Source: JBGUVL01 sp045134375
GTDB lineage: Bacteria > Bacillota_I > Bacilli_A > Erysipelotrichales > Erysipelotrichaceae
Length of the DNA: 64,000 nucleotides
Assembly: GCA_045134375.1 (NCBI GenBank)
Contig: JBGUVL010000036.1
Span: forward strand, 1-64,000
Direction: 5' to 3'
The position numbers were made by a program, and so were the translations under genes. This document shows positions 7,310-14,319 of this stretch, piece after piece; positions within the stretch are counted from its first letter, which is position 1, and every line of letters begins with the position of its first letter. The notes beneath the pieces were generated by a model that was not told where the DNA came from, made no database searches, and saw only the letters and a list, made by a program, of their open reading frames with translations.

Positions 7310-7855
7310 ATGAAATTATTAGCCGAATTATATTTTACCTTTTTTAAAATAGGATTGTTTACTTTTGGTGGTGGGTATGCCATGCTTCCTTTAATTCAAA
7401 GGGAAGTTATTGAAAAGAAACATTGGGCAAGTGAAGAAGAAGTTTTGGATTATTATGCGATTGGACAATGTACGCCAGGTGTGATTGCTGTCAATACTGC
7501 CACCTTTATTGGTTACTATAAAAAAGGTGTGATTGGTGGTATTGTAGCAACCTTGGGGGTCATCTCACCTTCTTTGATCATTATTACGGCAATTGCGGGG
7601 GTAATTCGTAATTTTTCCGAGATCGCAATCGTGCAACATGCTTTGATGGGAATAAAAGTAGCGGTTTGTATGTTGATGTTTAATGCGATTAAAAAATTAT
7701 GGAAAAACAGTATTAAAAATATTGCTGGAATCGTGATTTTTGTGGTAGCGTTGGGATTATCTTTATTCACTTCGATTTCCACGGTTATTTTAGTCGTATT
7801 GGCAGGTGTTTCGGGAATTATTATGACGAAAGCAGGGTGGATGAAGCATGAGTAG
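7310..7855 (+). CDS. chrA: chromate transporter (CHR family), first half-size subunit
   Basis: A 181-residue integral membrane protein of the short-chain CHR family, in which two half-size proteins take the place of one long ChrA. Motifs are FKIGLFTFGGGYAMLPLI at the N-terminus and CTPGVIAVNTATFIGY after it, with about six hydrophobic segments. In characterised members the pair exports chromate; in gut Bacillota the real substrate is often unknown. Three upstream codons could start the frame; ATG 7310 is chosen because GAGG lies 6 bases before it, whereas ATG 7304 touches the ribosome binding site. It overlaps the second subunit by 8 bp, so translation is coupled. Confidence 0.8.
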   Translation: MKLLAELYFTFFKIGLFTFGGGYAMLPLIQREVIEKKHWASEEEVLDYYAIGQCTPGVIAVNTATFIGYYKKGVIGGIVATLGVISPSLIIITAIAGVIRNFSEIAIVQHALMGIKVAVCMLMFNAIKKLWKNSIKNIAGIVIFVVALGLSLFTSISTVILVVLAGVSGIIMTKAGWMKHE

Positions 7856-8414
7856 TTTGGTAACGATTTGTGTCGAATTCTTTTTAACAGGCCTTTTTGC
7901 GATGGGAGGTGGACTAGCTACTATTCCTTTTTTAATGGATATGGCGAGTCAATATGCATGGTTTACTTCGGATACTCTTTCAACCATGATAGCTGTATCG
8001 GAATCAACACCAGGTCCGATGGGAATCAATATGGCAACCTTTGTAGGATATACTGTGACAGGAATACCAGGAGCTCTTTGTGCTACGTTGAGTATTGTAA
8101 CACCAAGCGTCATCATTATTTGTATCATTGCGAATTATTTTCAGAAATTTAAAAATTCAGAAATCGTGAAAATGGTATTGGCGGGAATTAAACCTGCTGT
8201 CATTGCTTTTGTTATCGCTGCTTGTTCGGATATGTTTGTGACGACTCTGTTTCATGTGGAAGCATTATCAGAAGGGAATGTACTTTCTTTTTTTCAATTA
8301 AAAGAAATCGTTTTGTTAATGATCCTATTAGTGGTATATCATCGTTATCCTAAAATACATCCAATCGCATACATTGTTGTTTCCGCTCTCATTGGCATGG
8401 TATTTTCATTATAA
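7848..8414 (+). CDS. chrA: chromate transporter (CHR family), second half-size subunit
   Basis: A 188-residue partner of the preceding subunit, with the matching motifs FFLTGLFAMGGGLATIPFL and ESTPGPMGINMATFVGY and several membrane segments. The pair is expected to assemble in the membrane in antiparallel fashion. The start ATG 7848 lies inside the end of the first gene. No chromate-responsive ChrB regulator is adjacent. Only a weak hairpin follows, so I do not call a terminator. Confidence 0.8.
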   Translation: MSSLVTICVEFFLTGLFAMGGGLATIPFLMDMASQYAWFTSDTLSTMIAVSESTPGPMGINMATFVGYTVTGIPGALCATLSIVTPSVIIICIIANYFQKFKNSEIVKMVLAGIKPAVIAFVIAACSDMFVTTLFHVEALSEGNVLSFFQLKEIVLLMILLVVYHRYPKIHPIAYIVVSALIGMVFSL

Positions 8415-8567
8415 ATAGAAAGGAATTCAGGGTGCTATTGCACCTTGTATCCATTGGATGATTGCCTCAGACTGATTTTTTGATTTCTACTTCTATTCTG
8501 CGTTAGTAAAAATGGTGTAGTAATCCTTAAAACTGATACAAAAATCGATGTCTTATGCATTGCTTGA

Positions 8568-8596
8568 TTGACATAGGAAAGCAAACATAGGATAAT
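8568..8596 (+). promoter_or_regulatory. promoter of the TetR-family gene
   Basis: Perfect TTGACA (8568-8573), a 17-bp spacer and GATAAT (8591-8596). No clear palindromic operator is seen. Confidence 0.7.
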
Positions 8597-8639
8597 ATAA
8601 ACGAACATTAGTTTTTATGTGAGAAAGAAGGGAAATCGA

Positions 8640-9230
8640 TTGCGCACTGTGAATGAAGAAGCCCGTAAGGCAAAGAAAATTACAATGATGGAAAAATGTT
8701 ACGACTGCTATGCGGAGAATGGACTTAGCGCTATTGGTGTAAAAGCCATTGCGGATGTTTGTGGCTGTAATGTGGCGAGCCTGTATCAGTATTTTGATAA
8801 TCTGGATGATCTCATCATCCAATCCACCGAATATTGTATGAGTAAGGTAGAAGATGAATTTATGGCGAAAGCACCCACTGATGTAGAAGGATTGTGGCGG
8901 TTTATTGATGAAATACCCCACTGGACAGCAGAAAAGCACGGCAAGAAATACCGTCTGATGTATCAGGTTTATACCCATCCCAAATACAGAGAATACGGAC
9001 AGAAGTTCTTTAAGGGTGTCGATGAACGATATAGCGAATACGCAAAGAGTTTAGAGCCAAAGCTGGGGATTCCTCACGAAAAGTTGACACCGCTGATTTT
9101 CATTTTGATCAGAGCCTGTGTGCATTACGCACTCTTTGAAGATGAGTTCTATCTGAAATCGCAGATAGATGTGCTTAAGGAAAGCCTGGAACTCTTTATT
9201 ATGAAATATAATCCAAAAGTAAATCAGTAA
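8640..9230 (+). CDS. TetR-family transcriptional regulator
   Basis: A 196-residue repressor-type regulator. Residues about 10-60 form the TetR helix-turn-helix (MMEKCYDCYAENGLSAIGVKAIADVCGCNVASLYQYFDN); the rest is the variable ligand domain. The start is set at TTG 8640 because AAGAAGGG lies 7 bases upstream; a GTG at 8619 lacks a ribosome binding site. Codon choice (CTG, CCC, GCC, CGG) looks richer in G and C than in its neighbours, and TetR genes usually sit beside the gene they control, yet only a short frame with an excellent ribosome binding site follows. Acquisition followed by loss of the target gene is a reasonable guess. Confidence 0.85.
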   Translation: MRTVNEEARKAKKITMMEKCYDCYAENGLSAIGVKAIADVCGCNVASLYQYFDNLDDLIIQSTEYCMSKVEDEFMAKAPTDVEGLWRFIDEIPHWTAEKHGKKYRLMYQVYTHPKYREYGQKFFKGVDERYSEYAKSLEPKLGIPHEKLTPLIFILIRACVHYALFEDEFYLKSQIDVLKESLELFIMKYNPKVNQ

Positions 9231-9269
9231 CTATTACAGAATAACAAATAATCTCAAAGGAGGAGAAAT

Positions 9270-9389
9270 ATTCAGCATAATGCTTACGCTTTTTTAGGTA
9301 GCGTGTATCTGGCAAGAGGGATTTTTGTTATGACACAAAAGCATACAATTGGAAGAGCAATCAATAAAGTTGATACTTCATTTTTATAA
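9270..9389 (+). pseudogene. possible remnant of the gene once controlled by the TetR regulator
   Basis: A very strong AAAGGAGG (9256-9263) stands 6 bases before an ATT codon at 9270 that opens a 39-codon frame ending TAA at 9387-9389 (QHNAYAFLGSVYLARGIFVM...). ATT may be a mutated ATG. The frame is too short to name; an internal ATG gives only 19 codons. It may be the 5' end of a deleted target gene, or only a chance frame. Confidence 0.25.
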
Positions 9390-9687
9390 AAATCTTGTGA
9401 GGGGTAATTATCATTCATAAAAATATGTTTTTAAATATTCCTTTATCGTTTAGCTGTATTCATGTAGTCTTATAACAGGATATGATTCAAGAGGATCACA
9501 GCATGCAATCGATTGAAACACATAATGAGGAATAAACTTTCTTTCTGATTCCCATTTTCTTTCTTAATGTAGAAAAAGGCGATAAAAATGAATGGGTTCA
9601 TCAAAACAAAGGGAATCGAATCAAAGGAATTGATAAAAGAACTTTAAATGCTTGCGAAAGCAAGCAAAACAAGGTAAACTATAACAG
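9390..9687. other. intergenic region without a recognisable gene
   Basis: A/T-rich spacer before ychF. It holds GATTCCC near 9546 and its complement GGGAATC near 9611, and a small GCTTGC/GCAAGC hairpin with a GAAA tetraloop near 9650-9665, just upstream of the ychF start. No convincing promoter, gene or RNA family is seen. Confidence 0.4.
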
Positions 9688-9705
9688 TTGAAAGAGAGTG
9701 ATAGT

Positions 9706-10806
9706 ATGCCATTAACTGCAGGAATTGTGGGATTACCGAATGTAGGGAAATCCACATTATTTAATGCGATAACAAAATCACAGGTGGAAGCTGCTAATTA
9801 TCCATTTGCGACAATAGAACCTAATGTGGGAGTCGTGGAAGTCCCTGATTATCGTGTGGATCGCTTGGGAGAAATTATGCAGACAAAGAAAAAGATTTAT
9901 ACAACCTTTGAGTTTACCGATATTGCTGGGCTTGTTAAAGGGGCTAGTAAAGGGGAAGGATTAGGAAATCAATTTTTATCCAATATTCGTTTAACGGATG
10001 CGATTTGTCATGTTGTTCGTTGTTTTGAAGATGATAACATTACGCATGTTGAGGGTAGTGTGGATCCCATTCGTGATATCGAGATCATCAATTTAGAGCT
10101 TATCTTAGCCGATCAGCAAACCATTGAAAATCGTTTGGCAAAAGTGGAAAGAAAAGTGAAAGCCAAAGAAAAGGAAGCCATTTTTGAAAAACAGGTATTG
10201 GATAAATTATATGCTGCATTAGTTGATTGTAAGCCAGCAAGAAGTGTTGCATTGGATAAAGACGAATTACAGTTAGTAAAGAGCTTTTCATTATTGACCA
10301 TTAAACCTATGATTTATGTAGCGAATGTTGCCGAGGATGAAATTGCAGATCCTGACAGCAATCCTCATTATCAGAAAGTAAAAGCGTTAGCATTGGCTGA
10401 AAATAATGACGTAGTAGCAATTAGTGCAAAAATTGAAGAGGAATTATCTGCCCTTGAGAAAGAAGATAAAGAAATCTTCTTACAGGATCTGGGGATTGAG
10501 GAAAGTGGATTAGATAAGGTCATCAAGGCAAGCTATCATATGCTAGATCTATGTACCTATTTTACGGCTGGAGAGCCGGAGGTAAGAGCATGGACGTTTA
10601 AACGTGGTATGTGTGCTCCTCAATGCGCTGGAATTATTCATACCGATTTTCAAAAAGGATTCATTCGTGCAGAAACGTATTCATTTAAGGATATCGATGA
10701 ATTGGGCAATGAACATGCGGTAAAAGAGGCAGGAAAATTGCGCTTAGAAGGAAAAGATTATGTCGTACAAGATGGCGATGTTATGCATTTTCGATTTAAT
10801 GTTTAA
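9706..10806 (+). CDS. ychF: ribosome-binding ATPase YchF (Obg-related)
   Basis: A 366-residue P-loop protein, exactly the usual family length. It hydrolyses ATP rather than GTP and binds ribosomes. Seen: Walker A GLPNVGKST at residues 8-16, the signature NYPFATIEPN, switch FTDIAGLVKGASKGEGLGNQF, a coiled-coil insertion near residues 140-170, and a C-terminal TGS domain (FTAGEPEVRAWTFKRGM to HFRFNV). TTG 9688 is in frame upstream, but ATG 9706 matches the family start and follows GAGAGTG. Transcribed alone. Confidence 0.95.
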   Translation: MPLTAGIVGLPNVGKSTLFNAITKSQVEAANYPFATIEPNVGVVEVPDYRVDRLGEIMQTKKKIYTTFEFTDIAGLVKGASKGEGLGNQFLSNIRLTDAICHVVRCFEDDNITHVEGSVDPIRDIEIINLELILADQQTIENRLAKVERKVKAKEKEAIFEKQVLDKLYAALVDCKPARSVALDKDELQLVKSFSLLTIKPMIYVANVAEDEIADPDSNPHYQKVKALALAENNDVVAISAKIEEELSALEKEDKEIFLQDLGIEESGLDKVIKASYHMLDLCTYFTAGEPEVRAWTFKRGMCAPQCAGIIHTDFQKGFIRAETYSFKDIDELGNEHAVKEAGKLRLEGKDYVVQDGDVMHFRFNV

Positions 10807-10834
10807 AATCAACAAACAATAAAAAAGGATTCTT

Positions 10835-10881
10835 AGCAAAACCAGAAGAGATCACGATGGATTCATTCTTCTGGTTTTGCT
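10835..10881 (+). terminator. terminator after ychF
   Basis: A 15-bp perfect stem (AGCAAAACCAGAAGA with its complement at 10867-10881, 17-base loop). The T tract after it is short, so it may work inefficiently or mainly stabilise the 3' end. Confidence 0.6.
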
Positions 10882-10933
10882 TTGAAAAAGGAAGTGGAAA
10901 TTCTTTGGAAAGAAAATAATTTATGGAAACGAT

Positions 10934-10962
10934 TTGCATTCCCATTAGGGGAATGCTAGAAT
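10934..10962 (+). promoter_or_regulatory. promoter of the lysine-riboswitch operon with a palindrome in its spacer
   Basis: TTGCAT (10934-10939), a 17-bp spacer and TAGAAT (10957-10962). The spacer region holds the inverted repeat GCATTCCC (10936-10943) / GGGAATGC (10949-10956), a likely repressor site in addition to the riboswitch. Confidence 0.55.
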
Positions 10963-10975
10963 AAATGAGCTAAGT

Positions 10976-11177
10976 GTTTAAGTAGAGGAGCGTTGATTAA
11001 GAGTACTACACAAGATGTGGGAAAGGATGATACGCCGAAGCAGATCGCTATGGATTTGCTGGGGATATGTTTAATAGGCATATCACTGTCTTTATGGAAA
11101 AGCATAAAGGAGCGCTGTCTTAAAACGGTAAGTTTTTTTTTGAGCTTTGCATGTTTTAAGATGCAAAGTTTTTTTTT
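10976..11177 (+). promoter_or_regulatory. lysine riboswitch (L-box) with transcription terminator
   Basis: The leader contains the conserved L-box blocks in order: AGAGG..GCG and AAGAGTA (10984-11004), GGGAAAGGATGATACGCCGAAG (11020-11040, core GCCGAAG), TTTGCTGGGG (11055-11064), and GCGCTGTC (11112-11119). A closing stem GTTTAAG (10976-10982) / CTTAAAAC (11119-11126) frames the aptamer. The expression platform is the hairpin CTTTGCAT/ATGCAAAG (11145-11168) followed by nine T residues. In this class lysine binding favours the terminator, so the downstream transporter and peptidase genes should be off when lysine is plentiful. The family match is made by eye from the lysC-type consensus. Confidence 0.85.
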
Positions 11178-11197
11178 GGTTGAATGGAGGGAAAATG

Positions 11198-12586
11198 ATG
11201 GAAAAATCAAAAAAGAAATTAAAGATGCCGCATGCCTATGTCATTATCTTTTCGATGACAATTTTGACCGCTATTTTAGCGAATGTTGTACCTGCTGGTG
11301 TGTTTGAAAGAATCACAGATGCGGATGGTAATGAAGTGGTTGTTGCGGGAAGCTATCATGCGGTAGAAAAAGTTGGGTGTAGCGTGTTTGACATGTTTAA
11401 GTCAATTCAGCTTGGTTTTGTCAATGCGGCTCAGATTATTTTCTTTATTATCTTTGCCTATGCTTTTGTCTACATTATGATTAAAAATGGAACATTTGAT
11501 GCGGTAGTTGGATTTATTTTACGAAAAATTGGGGATCGTATTGAATTGATTATTCCTGTTTGTATGATTGTATTTGGTATTCTAGGTTCTACCATGGGAA
11601 TGTTTGAAGAAACGTATGGTTTGATTCCTGTATTTATTTCCATTGCTTGTGTCCTTGGCTATGATGCGATTGTTGGAGGAAGTATTATTTATCTTGGTGT
11701 TGCGGTTGGATTTGCTAGTGCTACCATTAACCCATTTACGATTGGGGTTGCACAACAGGTTGCTGGGGTTACGCTTTTTTCCGGTATTGGCTATCGTATC
11801 TTTTGCTTTGTTGTCTTTATGACAATCAGCATCGCTTATGTATGGCGCTATGCTCATAAAATTAAAAAGGATCCTACCAAATCGGTATTGTATGGAATAG
11901 AGACGGAAATGTTAGAGGTTGGTTCTAGAGAAGAATTAATTAATAAAAAATTTACGTTAATCCACAAGATTAGTTGTTTGTTGTTTGTGTTCACCATAGT
12001 AATGTTGTTGGTTGGAACCATTAAGTTTGGTTGGTATATTGATGAAATTGCAACTTTATTCATTATTATGACATTAGTAACAGGATTTATCTCTCGCTTT
12101 AGCGCAAGTGAAATATCAGAGTTTTTTATCGAAGCTAGTAAAGAAATGATGTATGGTGCATTGTTGGTAGGAATTAGTTATAGTATCCCATTGATCATGG
12201 AAAATGCGAATATTATTGATACGATTGTTTATTGGATTGCTTCCCTGTTGCAGAATTTCCAAGGAATGATGAGTGCTATGGGAATGCTATTTGCACAGAA
12301 TGTGATTAATTTCTTTATTCCAAGTGGAGCAGGACAGGCGTTAGTAACCGTACCTATTTTAGCTCCTGTGGGAGAAATGGTCGGCGTATCTCGGCAGGTA
12401 ACGGTGTTAGCGTATCAGTTTGGGGATGGCTTTTCTAACATTTTCTGGCCAACGAGTGTGTTTATGATGTGTGGGATCATGCGTTTGCCAATCGATCGCT
12501 GGTACAAATTTGTGACGCCATTATTTGGCTTGCTGTTTTTCGCTTCTATTATTCTTTTAGGTGCATCAATATTGATTGGTTATTAG
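11198..12586 (+). CDS. YfcC-family (DcuC-like) membrane transporter, lysine-regulated
   Basis: A 462-residue integral membrane protein with about 12 hydrophobic segments, of the YfcC/C4-dicarboxylate-carrier family; members are annotated as putative basic amino acid antiporters or uptake carriers. It begins with the family's KMPHAYVIIFSMTILTAILAN and holds ETYGLIPVFISIA and FFIPSGAGQALVTVPILAPV. Two ATGs are adjacent; 11198 is preferred because GGAGGG lies 6-7 bases upstream, and longer frames fall inside the riboswitch terminator. The lysine riboswitch and the downstream M20 peptidase (9 bp away) suggest uptake of lysine or a lysine conjugate. That substrate is inference. Confidence 0.8.
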   Translation: MEKSKKKLKMPHAYVIIFSMTILTAILANVVPAGVFERITDADGNEVVVAGSYHAVEKVGCSVFDMFKSIQLGFVNAAQIIFFIIFAYAFVYIMIKNGTFDAVVGFILRKIGDRIELIIPVCMIVFGILGSTMGMFEETYGLIPVFISIACVLGYDAIVGGSIIYLGVAVGFASATINPFTIGVAQQVAGVTLFSGIGYRIFCFVVFMTISIAYVWRYAHKIKKDPTKSVLYGIETEMLEVGSREELINKKFTLIHKISCLLFVFTIVMLLVGTIKFGWYIDEIATLFIIMTLVTGFISRFSASEISEFFIEASKEMMYGALLVGISYSIPLIMENANIIDTIVYWIASLLQNFQGMMSAMGMLFAQNVINFFIPSGAGQALVTVPILAPVGEMVGVSRQVTVLAYQFGDGFSNIFWPTSVFMMCGIMRLPIDRWYKFVTPLFGLLFFASIILLGASILIGY

Positions 12587-12595
12587 GAGAAAATC

Positions 12596-13744
12596 ATGGA
12601 AATAAAAGAAAAATTGTATGCAATTTGTGATATGTATGCGCATGAGGCAGAAGCGATTAGCGAATATATTTTTCAACATGCTGAGTTAGGAAATGAAGAG
12701 TTTATTTCGAGTCAATATTTGGTAGAAAAACTAAGAGAGCATGGGTTCCAAGTAACTTATCCTTATTTAGGAATGCCAACGGCATTTCGTGCTGAGTTTC
12801 CTTGCGGGAAAGGGAAAAAAATGGCTTTCTTAGCGGAATACGATGCGCTTCCAGGTTATGGGGAGAACAAAGATGAAGTTGCCCATGCTTGTGGTCATAA
12901 TTGGATTGCCGCTTCTACTTTAGGTGCAGCGATTGCACTTTCGAAAATGAAAGAAGATCTCAATGGGACAATAGTGGTAATCGGCACCCCGGCAGAGGAA
13001 ACCACTGGAGGAAAGTGTGAGTTGGTAGAGAAAGGTGCTTTTGCGGATATTGATGGTGCTATTCAAATGCATTTAGGGGCAGAAAATAATATCAATGTTG
13101 TGACATTGGCGATGGATTCGATGGAATTTAATTTTAAAGGATTGGCTTCCCATGCTGCCGCTTATCCAGAAAAAGGGATTAACGCATTGGATGGAGTACA
13201 ACTTATGTTTGCTGGTGTGAATGCTTTGCGCCAACATATGAGAAGCGACGCTAGAGTCGCTGGTATTGTGTGCGATGGTGGGGTTGCTTGTAATATTGTT
13301 CCTGATAAGGCAAGTTGTCGTTTCTATATTCGCGCCAAAGATCGTTCCTATTTGGAAGAACTGACACAAAAAATTATCAATTGTGCAAAAGGAGCTGCGT
13401 TAATGTGTGGTGCCGAATTAGAATATCATAATTTTGAAAATTCTTATGATGATATGAAATATGATGAATCATTGCGTACTTTATTGAAACAAAACTTGAT
13501 GGATCTTGGGATAACTTCTTTTGTTGAAAGTGATGAAGAAGCAAGTGGAAGTAGTGATATTGGAAACGTATCGCAGGTCTGTCCAACGGTGTATTGTGAA
13601 ATTGAAACCGGTGCTTGTCCTAAGGTATATGCTCATAACGAAAGTTTTCTTGCCTATGTGCACGGTGAGTTTGCGAAAACAACATTGCATACAGCAATTA
13701 AAGCGATGGCCTATACCGCTGTACAGGCAGGATTGAAAAAGTGA
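12596..13744 (+). CDS. M20-family metallopeptidase, AbgB/PM20D2-like
   Basis: A 382-residue zinc-type amidohydrolase of peptidase family M20. Metal and catalytic motifs are AEYDALPGYGE (residues 80-90), HACGHN (97-102), GTPAEETTGGK (130-140) with the general-base Glu, and a late AHNES. The dimerisation domain shows GLASHAAAYPEKGINALDGV. The GHNWIAAS and PAEETTGGK blocks resemble AbgB and the animal PM20D2 beta-alanyl-lysine dipeptidase more than aminoacylases. With the lysine riboswitch upstream, hydrolysis of an acylated or dipeptide form of lysine or ornithine is the most economical idea, but a diaminopimelate-pathway or other amide substrate remains possible. Co-transcribed with the transporter and followed by a terminator. 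Confidence 0.85.
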   Translation: MEIKEKLYAICDMYAHEAEAISEYIFQHAELGNEEFISSQYLVEKLREHGFQVTYPYLGMPTAFRAEFPCGKGKKMAFLAEYDALPGYGENKDEVAHACGHNWIAASTLGAAIALSKMKEDLNGTIVVIGTPAEETTGGKCELVEKGAFADIDGAIQMHLGAENNINVVTLAMDSMEFNFKGLASHAAAYPEKGINALDGVQLMFAGVNALRQHMRSDARVAGIVCDGGVACNIVPDKASCRFYIRAKDRSYLEELTQKIINCAKGAALMCGAELEYHNFENSYDDMKYDESLRTLLKQNLMDLGITSFVESDEEASGSSDIGNVSQVCPTVYCEIETGACPKVYAHNESFLAYVHGEFAKTTLHTAIKAMAYTAVQAGLKK

Positions 13745-13750
13745 AATTGA

Positions 13751-13787
13751 AAGGTGAGTAAAGGAATCATAAAGCTCACCTTTTTTA
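13751..13787 (+). terminator. terminator of the lysine-riboswitch operon
   Basis: AAGGTGAG (13751-13758) and CTCACCTT (13775-13782) with T residues continuing to 13786. Confidence 0.85.
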
Positions 13788-13811
13788 TGAGGAAAGTCAT
13801 TTTAAGCTTTA

Positions 13812-13855
13812 TTGACAAAATGAGCGAATGGCGATAAAATGTTAGGTACCTAACA
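13812..13855 (+). promoter_or_regulatory. MarR-operon promoter with a 16-bp palindromic operator
   Basis: Perfect TTGACA (13812-13817), a 17-bp spacer, TAAAAT (13835-13840), and directly after it the perfect palindrome TGTTAGGTACCTAACA (13840-13855), covering the expected transcription start. This is the classic layout for autorepression by the MarR protein encoded next. Confidence 0.85.
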
Positions 13856-13875
13856 AAAGGGTGGTGGTTTTTATC

Positions 13876-14319
13876 ATGAAGCATGCCGGGAAAGAAATTC
13901 GTTGTCTTTCACATCAAATTGCACGAACATTAGATCCTATGCACAGTGAGATTACAAGAACACAGGGAAGAATGCTCCACTATCTCAATATGGAAGGAGA
14001 GCATAGAGATCTCTATCAGAAGGATCTAGAAATTGCTTTTCATTTGCGAAGATCAAGTGCAACAGAATTGTTGCAGAAATTAGAAAGTGTAGGAATGATA
14101 GTACGCACCAATGATGAAAAAGATCGACGTCAAAAAAAGATTGTTTTGACACAGAAGGGAAGAGAACAGGATTTAATTATTGGAGAAAATATCCAAACAT
14201 TTGAAGCTGCTTTACAGAGAGGGATCAAGGAAGAGGAATTGGCAGTATTCTATCGAGTGATAGAAAAAATGATGGAGAACTGCATTGCGATACAAAAAGA
14301 ACAGGAGGAGAATAAATGA
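13876..14319 (+). CDS. MarR-family transcriptional regulator
   Basis: A 147-residue winged-helix regulator. The DNA-binding core is LYQKDLEIAFHLRRSSATELLQKLESVGMI with the wing RTNDEKDRRQKKIVLTQKG, a textbook MarR pattern. The frame is open from GTG 13861, but ATG 13876 is chosen because the GGTGG stretch at 13862-13868 serves as ribosome binding site and a GTG start would have none. It overlaps the first ABC gene by 4 bp (ATGA), and a perfect 16-bp palindrome sits at its promoter, so it most likely represses itself and the exporter, relieved by a drug-like ligand. Confidence 0.9.
   Translation: MKHAGKEIRCLSHQIARTLDPMHSEITRTQGRMLHYLNMEGEHRDLYQKDLEIAFHLRRSSATELLQKLESVGMIVRTNDEKDRRQKKIVLTQKGREQDLIIGENIQTFEAALQRGIKEEELAVFYRVIEKMMENCIAIQKEQEENK

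Noticed and set aside
10993..11307. A 104-codon frame through the lysine riboswitch and the start of the YfcC gene
   Set aside because: It lies on conserved riboswitch sequence and overlaps the real transporter frame; there is no ribosome binding site.
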